From Gammaproteobacteria bacterium (GTDB lineage Bacteria; Pseudomonadota; Gammaproteobacteria; Pseudomonadales; Azotimanducaceae): 33,462 bases of DNA. Positions 29,320 to 33,462 of this stretch are shown piece by piece. Each line of letters starts with the position of its first letter. The stretch's first letter is position 1. Where the stretch lies: the NCBI GenBank assembly GCA_026706665.1, contig JAPOYI010000041.1, positions 1-33,462 of the forward strand, read 5' to 3'. Under the pieces are notes generated by a model. The model worked only from the letters and a program-made list of their open reading frames with translations. It searched no databases and was not told the DNA's origin. The translations under genes and the position numbers were made by a program.

Positions 29320-30069
29320 TCAATTCCTCCCGGACATGTCGTCGATGCGCGAGACCCCGGTATCGAAATGGCCATTGTCGCCCAGTTCGATCCAGCGATA
29401 TCCGGGAGCGGAATCGTCGTCCAGAAGGGAGTCCGCGTTGCCGGACGCGTACTGGAAACAGGTGGACGGCGTGGCCAGGATCCTGACGTCTCCCGCGAAC
29501 GTATCGAATGGCTGATGGATGTGGCCGCAGACATAGGCGCGAACGCAATTATAAACGTTCAGGAGCCCGGTTAGCTCCTCGCCGTTGACGATGCGGTGCC
29601 TGTCGAATACCGGCGAGCCAATTTCTACGGGACAGTGATGCCCGACCACGACGACATCGCCGTCGGCGGCGGCCAGTTCCGCGTCCAGCCGGCGCAGTTC
29701 GGCCTCATGGACGTAACCCTCCACATGGTCCTCGATATGGGTGTCGATGCCGATGATGTCCCATCCCGCCGCGCCATGGCGGGAGCGGGACAGGACCGAC
29801 TCGAAAGGAACCTGCCGGTCGTGATTGCCGGGCACGCACACGAAGGGGCCGCCGTAGCGCGAGGTGACGGTGTCGCGAAAACGTCGATAGACAGCCTTCC
29901 CCGGTGTTTCCGCAATGTCGCCGGTCGCGAGCACGAGGTCGGGGGCGACTTCGCTCAAGCCCCTGTCAAGTACAGCTTCGAGGGATTTTTGCGTGTTGAC
30001 CCCGTGCATGCTCGCAAGGGGCGATTCAAACAGATGCGTATCGGTTATCTGCAATACGGTGAGGCGCAT
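29320..30069 (-). CDS. cpdA: 3',5'-cyclic-AMP phosphodiesterase CpdA
   Basis: CpdA hydrolyses cAMP to AMP and so sets the signal for Crp. The 249-residue calcineurin-like metallophosphoesterase shows the full metal-ligand set: DTH (Asp10, His12), ATGDIAE, VPGNHDRQ, VVGHHC and CGHIHQ. The ATG at 30069 directly abuts the yqiB stop (TAA then ATG), so the two are one unit. yqiB-cpdA upstream of parE is the E. coli order, although yqiA, which lies between cpdA and parE there, is missing. Its presence implies cAMP signalling in this organism, relevant to the two Crp-type boxes near 21-22 kb. Confidence 0.93.
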   Translation of the reverse strand: MRLTVLQITDTHLFESPLASMHGVNTQKSLEAVLDRGLSEVAPDLVLATGDIAETPGKAVYRRFRDTVTSRYGGPFVCVPGNHDRQVPFESVLSRSRHGAAGWDIIGIDTHIEDHVEGYVHEAELRRLDAELAAADGDVVVVGHHCPVEIGSPVFDRHRIVNGEELTGLLNVYNCVRAYVCGHIHQPFDTFAGDVRILATPSTCFQYASGNADSLLDDDSAPGYRWIELGDNGHFDTGVSRIDDMSGRN

Positions 30070-30609
30070 TTACGCTCGTAGGGTCACCCTCAGTCCGTCG
30101 AACCGGCCCCCGGAATCGGGCTGCTCAAGAGAGATGCCGTGCGTTGCGCACATGTGCAGGAACTCGCCAAGGAAGCGATTCACCTGCACTTTCTCGTCCG
30201 GGTGCCGCATCTGCCGGTTCGGGTATCCGTACACGGCCCTGAACGCCCGCTGGTCCTGGAAAGCGACGACTTCCGCGCACTTCGCGTCGTGGTACAACCG
30301 GACAGCGAGCTTGGTTTCCGGGGCTGTTTCCGACTCTGTTTCGCTGCCGTGATGTTGGCTCAGCTCGACTTCCGTCGTGTACTTGTAGCGCGCGACAACC
30401 CTCAAGACCACGTGCGGCTCGCTCTCGCCGAGGGTCATGGCGAATGCGCTTCGGTCGCGGTCATCCAGCATGCGCATGAGGCGCATGAGGCGCGCGTAGT
30501 TCGCCTCGCACATGGCCATGTGCGCATTGAGATCGATGCTGTAGCGCTTGCGGCCCGCCTTCTGCAGGCCAACCTCGCCGATTCTGCCGCCAAACATGAT
30601 GTGTGCCAT
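30070..30609 (-). CDS. yqiB: DUF1249 protein, YqiB-like
   Basis: This 179-residue protein matches the YqiB/DUF1249 family: AMCEANYARLMRL, YKYTTEVELSQ, LAVRLYHDAKCAEVVAFQ, FRAVYGYPN and HPDEKVQVNRFLGEFLHMC are its conserved segments. The family's function is unknown, though it is regularly found beside cpdA. The start is uncertain. ATGs at 30609 and 30597 are both plausible, and both give 20 or more residues before the usual family start. Neither has a strong ribosome binding site. A short acidic insert (HGSETESETAPET) interrupts the middle. It is divergent from the tolC-type gene, as in E. coli. Confidence 0.88.
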   Translation of the reverse strand: MAHIMFGGRIGEVGLQKAGRKRYSIDLNAHMAMCEANYARLMRLMRMLDDRDRSAFAMTLGESEPHVVLRVVARYKYTTEVELSQHHGSETESETAPETKLAVRLYHDAKCAEVVAFQDQRAFRAVYGYPNRQMRHPDEKVQVNRFLGEFLHMCATHGISLEQPDSGGRFDGLRVTLRA

Positions 30610-30793
30610 GCATGAACCGACTGCGAATTTAACCAGACCGGAGCGACGAGAAAAACCTCTTGATTCGCACAAGGGCAATATTCGTCGGCATTTTCAGAGA
30701 AAACGGCTGCCGGCAGGGGCAATACTCCGCAGCCACTTGCGGTGATTCACCCGGTCCCGGAGTCCGCGAAGGAATTTTATTTAGTAGACTGCG

Positions 30794-30823
30794 CGGCGGT
30801 CTGCCGCCGGCGGAAGTGGAGGA
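30794..30823 (+). promoter_or_regulatory. Leader hairpin and ribosome binding site of the tolC-type gene
   Basis: A 6-bp GC stem (CGGCGG at 30794-30799 with CCGCCG at 30804-30809) precedes a strong GGAGGA (30818-30823) that fixes the ATG at 30828. The hairpin ends eight bases before the binding site and could affect message stability; no effect on translation is shown. Confidence 0.5.
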
Positions 30824-30827
30824 ATCG

Positions 30828-32267
30828 ATGAAGAGATCGTCAACGGGCTGTTCGCTTGCCGCGAATCCATTTGGACGCCTCGTTGTGGCGGCCCTGGGCA
30901 TTGCTTTTGCCGCGTCTCTTCACGCGGCCGAAGGCGGCGCCAGCATCGAACAGCTCTACTCGGCGGCGAAGGCGAACGACCCGGTCCTTGGCGCCGCGAA
31001 GGCGGATTACCGGGCGCGCAAGGAAGGTGTGCCCCAGGCGCGCGCCGGGTTGCTGCCGACCCTCTCCATGGGCGGGTCGACGTCCCAGAACCGCCGCAGC
31101 TTCCCCGGTTCGCGCCTCGACATCGACCCGAACAGCCCGAGCTTCGGCCAGATATTCACCATTCCATCCCAGACCTCGAACAGCCACGGCTGGAACGCAC
31201 AGATACGGCAACCCGTGTTCAACGCGCCGAGCTGGTTCAACTACCGCCGCGCCCAGTCCCTGTCGGTGCAGGCGGATCACGATCTCGCCAACGCCGAGCG
31301 CAACCTGATCGTTCGGGTCGCTCGCGCCTACCTCGACGTGCTTCGCGCCCAGGCCCGCGTAGAGGCCGCCCGGGCCGAGGAGCAGGCCGTCAAGCGACAA
31401 CTGGAACAGGTGCAGCAGCGTTTCGATGTCGGCCTGGTCGCCATCACCGACGTTCTCGAATCGACCGCCGCCTACGATGCCGCAGTCGTACGGCGCATCC
31501 AGGCGGACGGCGATCACGACGTCTTCTTCGAGACCCTGAAGACCATTACCGGCGTGGCGCACGAGAGTGTCGACAGTCTCGACAGCGCTTTGCCCATTGC
31601 GGATCCGGTGCCGAATGACGAGGACGCGTGGGTGGCGCGCGCCGTGAATTCCAACCTGGCCATCCTGAGCGCGCGCGAAGGGCTCACGGCGGCGCAGCGC
31701 GGTCACCGGGCGGTGCGTTCCGGTCACTTGCCCACCCTGTCGGCGTCCATTTCCCACAACTATTCGTCCACCGGCGGAACCGAGTTGGTCGCAAGCCAGT
31801 CGGAGGCGCAGAGCTATGTCCTCTCGGCGAACATTCCGATCTTCCAGGGCGGGGCGCTGTGGTCGCGGTCGCGAGAGTCCCGACACAACGTCGAGCGGGC
31901 CCGCCAGTCCCTGCAGGAACGCGAATCGACGGTGATCCGGGACACGCGGAACCTGTTCCGGGCGGTGGTCACGGACGTCGTCCGCGTGCAGGCGAGGATC
32001 CGCGCCATCAAGTCGGCCGAGTCCGCGCTCGAGGCGACGCAGACGGGATACGAAGTCGGCACGCGCAATATCGTTGACGTGCTGCAGGCGCAGCAGAGAC
32101 TGTTCCAGTCGCAATTCGACTACGCCGATTCGCGCTACAACTACGTGCTCGACATGCTGCAGCTCAAGCTGAGCGCGGGGTCCCTCGGGGAGCAGGATAT
32201 CCGCGATCTGTCAGCCTATACCGATCCGGCGAACCCGGTGGTGCGAATCGTCCCCGCCGGGCGCTGA
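30828..32267 (+). CDS. tolC: TolC-family outer-membrane channel protein
   Basis: TolC-type proteins form trimeric outer-membrane ducts for type I secretion and multidrug efflux. The ATG at 30828 is chosen for its GGAGGA site and for the signal peptide it gives (cleavage near ASLHAA-E, residue about 34); a frame opening at 30660 adds 56 unlikely residues. The 479-residue protein shows the two OEP repeats: SIEQLYSAAKANDPVLGAAK, VARAYLDVLRAQARVEAA and FDVGLVAITDVLESTAAYD in the first, and GYEVGTRNIVDVLQAQQRLF in the second. There is no lipobox after the signal, as in TolC proper. No pump or adaptor gene is adjacent. Divergence from yqiB supports orthology to tolC. Confidence 0.93.
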   Translation: MKRSSTGCSLAANPFGRLVVAALGIAFAASLHAAEGGASIEQLYSAAKANDPVLGAAKADYRARKEGVPQARAGLLPTLSMGGSTSQNRRSFPGSRLDIDPNSPSFGQIFTIPSQTSNSHGWNAQIRQPVFNAPSWFNYRRAQSLSVQADHDLANAERNLIVRVARAYLDVLRAQARVEAARAEEQAVKRQLEQVQQRFDVGLVAITDVLESTAAYDAAVVRRIQADGDHDVFFETLKTITGVAHESVDSLDSALPIADPVPNDEDAWVARAVNSNLAILSAREGLTAAQRGHRAVRSGHLPTLSASISHNYSSTGGTELVASQSEAQSYVLSANIPIFQGGALWSRSRESRHNVERARQSLQERESTVIRDTRNLFRAVVTDVVRVQARIRAIKSAESALEATQTGYEVGTRNIVDVLQAQQRLFQSQFDYADSRYNYVLDMLQLKLSAGSLGEQDIRDLSAYTDPANPVVRIVPAGR

Positions 32268-32326
32268 CCCGACTGAGTTCCCTGCGCGTTTCCGGATGCG
32301 GAGGCGGGTCTCGACGAGGAGAGATA

Positions 32327-33403
32327 ATGGAATTCGGTGTGTCGTGCGGCCGCGTATCGCGTATCGATTTCGCCGCCGAGGCGGAAGAACTGGGCTTTGA
32401 CTTCTGCTGGGTCGGCGACTCGCCGATGCTGGCATCCAACCCCTGGGCGGCACTCGCACTGATATCGCAGCGGACCCGGCGCATGCGCATCGGGACGGGC
32501 GTTGCCATCCCGGGCCTGCGCAGCGCGCCGGATATGGCCAACGGCATTGCCACCATCAACCAGCTCGCGCCGGGACGCGTCTTTTTCGGTATCGGCACGG
32601 GGAATACGGCGATGCGGACCCTCGGGCGCCCGCCCATGCGGGTGAAACCCTTCGCCGACTACATTCGGCTGGTCCGGGGGCTGCTGCGAGGCGAGGAAGT
32701 CGAGTACGCGGAAGACGGGGATGCGCATGCCATCCGGTTCCAGCGGCCGGGGCACGGCAACTACGATCTGAGCGGCCCCATTCCGATCCATGTCGGCGGC
32801 TTTGGTCCCCGGGCGCAGGCGATTGCCGGCGAGTTGGGAGACGGACTGATCACTGGCATTCCGCGGGGCGGCGCCATCACCGAGGCGCTCGCGAACGTGC
32901 GGCGCGGCGCCGAACGCGCTGGCCGCGATCTGCGCGATCTGGATGGCTTCGTTACCACCGCGCTGGTCAACCTGATCGTGCTCGAACCCGGCGAGGCCCT
33001 CGACTCCGAGCGCGTGGTTCAACAACTGGGCCCCTCCATCATGGCGAATGTGCACTACCTGGTGGACGCCGCGCGGGATGTCGGCATGGAGCCGCCGAAC
33101 TACATCCGGCCGATCTGGGACGACTACCTGGCGTTCCACGAGTCGCGAGACGCGAAACACCGGCACCAGTTGCTGCACCAGAGCCACTACAGCTACATCG
33201 ACGAAGACGAGGCCCGGTTCATCACGCCGGAACTGGTGAGGGCGTTCGGTATCGTCGGAGAGCCCGATCAGATCATCGAGCAACTCGAGGCACTGGAAGC
33301 CCAAGGGCTTGACGGCATCGTTTTCATCCCGCCGGGTGGAAACGCGCGCGGCGCCTACAGGGATTTCGCCAGGGACGTGATCGCGAGGCTGCGAGCGAGC
33401 TAG
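32327..33403 (+). CDS. LLM-class (luciferase-like) flavin- or F420-dependent oxidoreductase
   Basis: The 358-residue protein starts at the ATG at 32327 behind GAGGAGAG. It has the luciferase-like TIM barrel: MEFGVSCGRVSRIDFAAEAE, ELGFDFCWVGDSP, RRMRIGTGVAIPG, APGRVFFGIGTGNTAMRTLG, and PIHVGGFGPRAQAIAGELGDG. The closest kin I recall are actinobacterial-type LLM enzymes annotated as F420-dependent, and their substrates are unknown. Whether it uses FMN or F420 cannot be read from the sequence, and no cofactor genes are near. It lies 59 bp after tolC on the same strand, so co-transcription is possible, though a shared job is not obvious. It may have been acquired. Confidence 0.88.
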   Translation: MEFGVSCGRVSRIDFAAEAEELGFDFCWVGDSPMLASNPWAALALISQRTRRMRIGTGVAIPGLRSAPDMANGIATINQLAPGRVFFGIGTGNTAMRTLGRPPMRVKPFADYIRLVRGLLRGEEVEYAEDGDAHAIRFQRPGHGNYDLSGPIPIHVGGFGPRAQAIAGELGDGLITGIPRGGAITEALANVRRGAERAGRDLRDLDGFVTTALVNLIVLEPGEALDSERVVQQLGPSIMANVHYLVDAARDVGMEPPNYIRPIWDDYLAFHESRDAKHRHQLLHQSHYSYIDEDEARFITPELVRAFGIVGEPDQIIEQLEALEAQGLDGIVFIPPGGNARGAYRDFARDVIARLRAS

Positions 33404-33420
33404 CTAGCAGTTCTCACAGC

Positions 33421-33450
33421 GGGTTCGCTGCGCTGACGCGCAGGGAACCC
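33421..33450. terminator. Long hairpin after the LLM oxidoreductase gene
   Basis: GGGTTCGCTGCGC (33421-33433) pairs with 33438-33450 across a TGAC loop with a single G-G mismatch. It begins 18 bp after the stop and has no T-run on the plus strand, so it is a weak intrinsic terminator by sequence. It shares GCGCTGACGCG with the 82-bp dispersed repeat and could be a degenerate relative cut by the window end. Confidence 0.5.
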
Positions 33451-33462
33451 GTGATTACGCGG

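Overview
The window is a GC-rich (roughly 60-65% by eye), densely coded chromosomal segment of a gammaproteobacterium, probably an uncultured or poorly characterised lineage. Two blocks carry the placement. The run purA-hflC-hflK-hflX-hfq-miaA-mutL-amidase-tsaE-nnr, then queG, orn, a two-domain rhodanese and psd, is the order I recall from Pseudomonas. The run parC-parE-cpdA-yqiB, divergent from a tolC-type gene, is the order familiar from Escherichia and Pseudomonas. I see no rRNA, tRNA, CRISPR array or intact insertion sequence.

Layout. Positions 1-12639 are almost entirely minus strand: folE2, a Trm112-like gene, purA, hflC, hflK, hflX, hfq, miaA, mutL, an AmiB/AmiC-type amidase, tsaE and nnr. 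Many of these overlap or lie a few bases apart. queG (+) diverges from nnr and converges on orn (-). A rhodanese and psd (+) follow and converge on the efp-epmA pair (-). An 82-bp dispersed repeat occurs three times in the first 5.2 kb. Two copies flank folE2, and one forms the coding sequence for the C-terminal tail of HflX.

Positions 17450-23888 interrupt the housekeeping order with an accessory module. A minus-strand operon encodes (i) a GOLPH3/GPP34-type domain fused to a membrane domain with two His pairs, each 14 residues apart, which suggests a di-heme cytochrome b; (ii) a membrane-anchored cytochrome with eleven CXXCH motifs; and (iii) a periplasmic Tll0287-like (DUF3365) protein with one CXXCH. 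A divergent Crp/Fnr-family regulator follows. Exact TGTGA-N6-TCACA boxes lie on both sides of that regulator: one in the divergent promoter region, and one before a gene pair for a 38-residue membrane peptide and a small lipoprotein. An IS630-type transposase remnant, a 13-bp inverted repeat, a secreted protein with two CX3C motifs, and about 460 bp of structured noncoding DNA complete the module. I infer a quinone-linked electron-transfer system under Crp-type control. This is the strongest candidate here for an undescribed system.

Positions 23889-33462 return to conserved genes: an AhpA/YtjB-like membrane protein with a degenerate cyclase-like domain, convergent parC and parE, cpdA (cAMP phosphodiesterase), yqiB, a tolC-type channel and a luciferase-like flavin/F420 oxidoreductase. 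cpdA implies that cAMP signalling exists in this organism, which matters for reading the Crp-type boxes.
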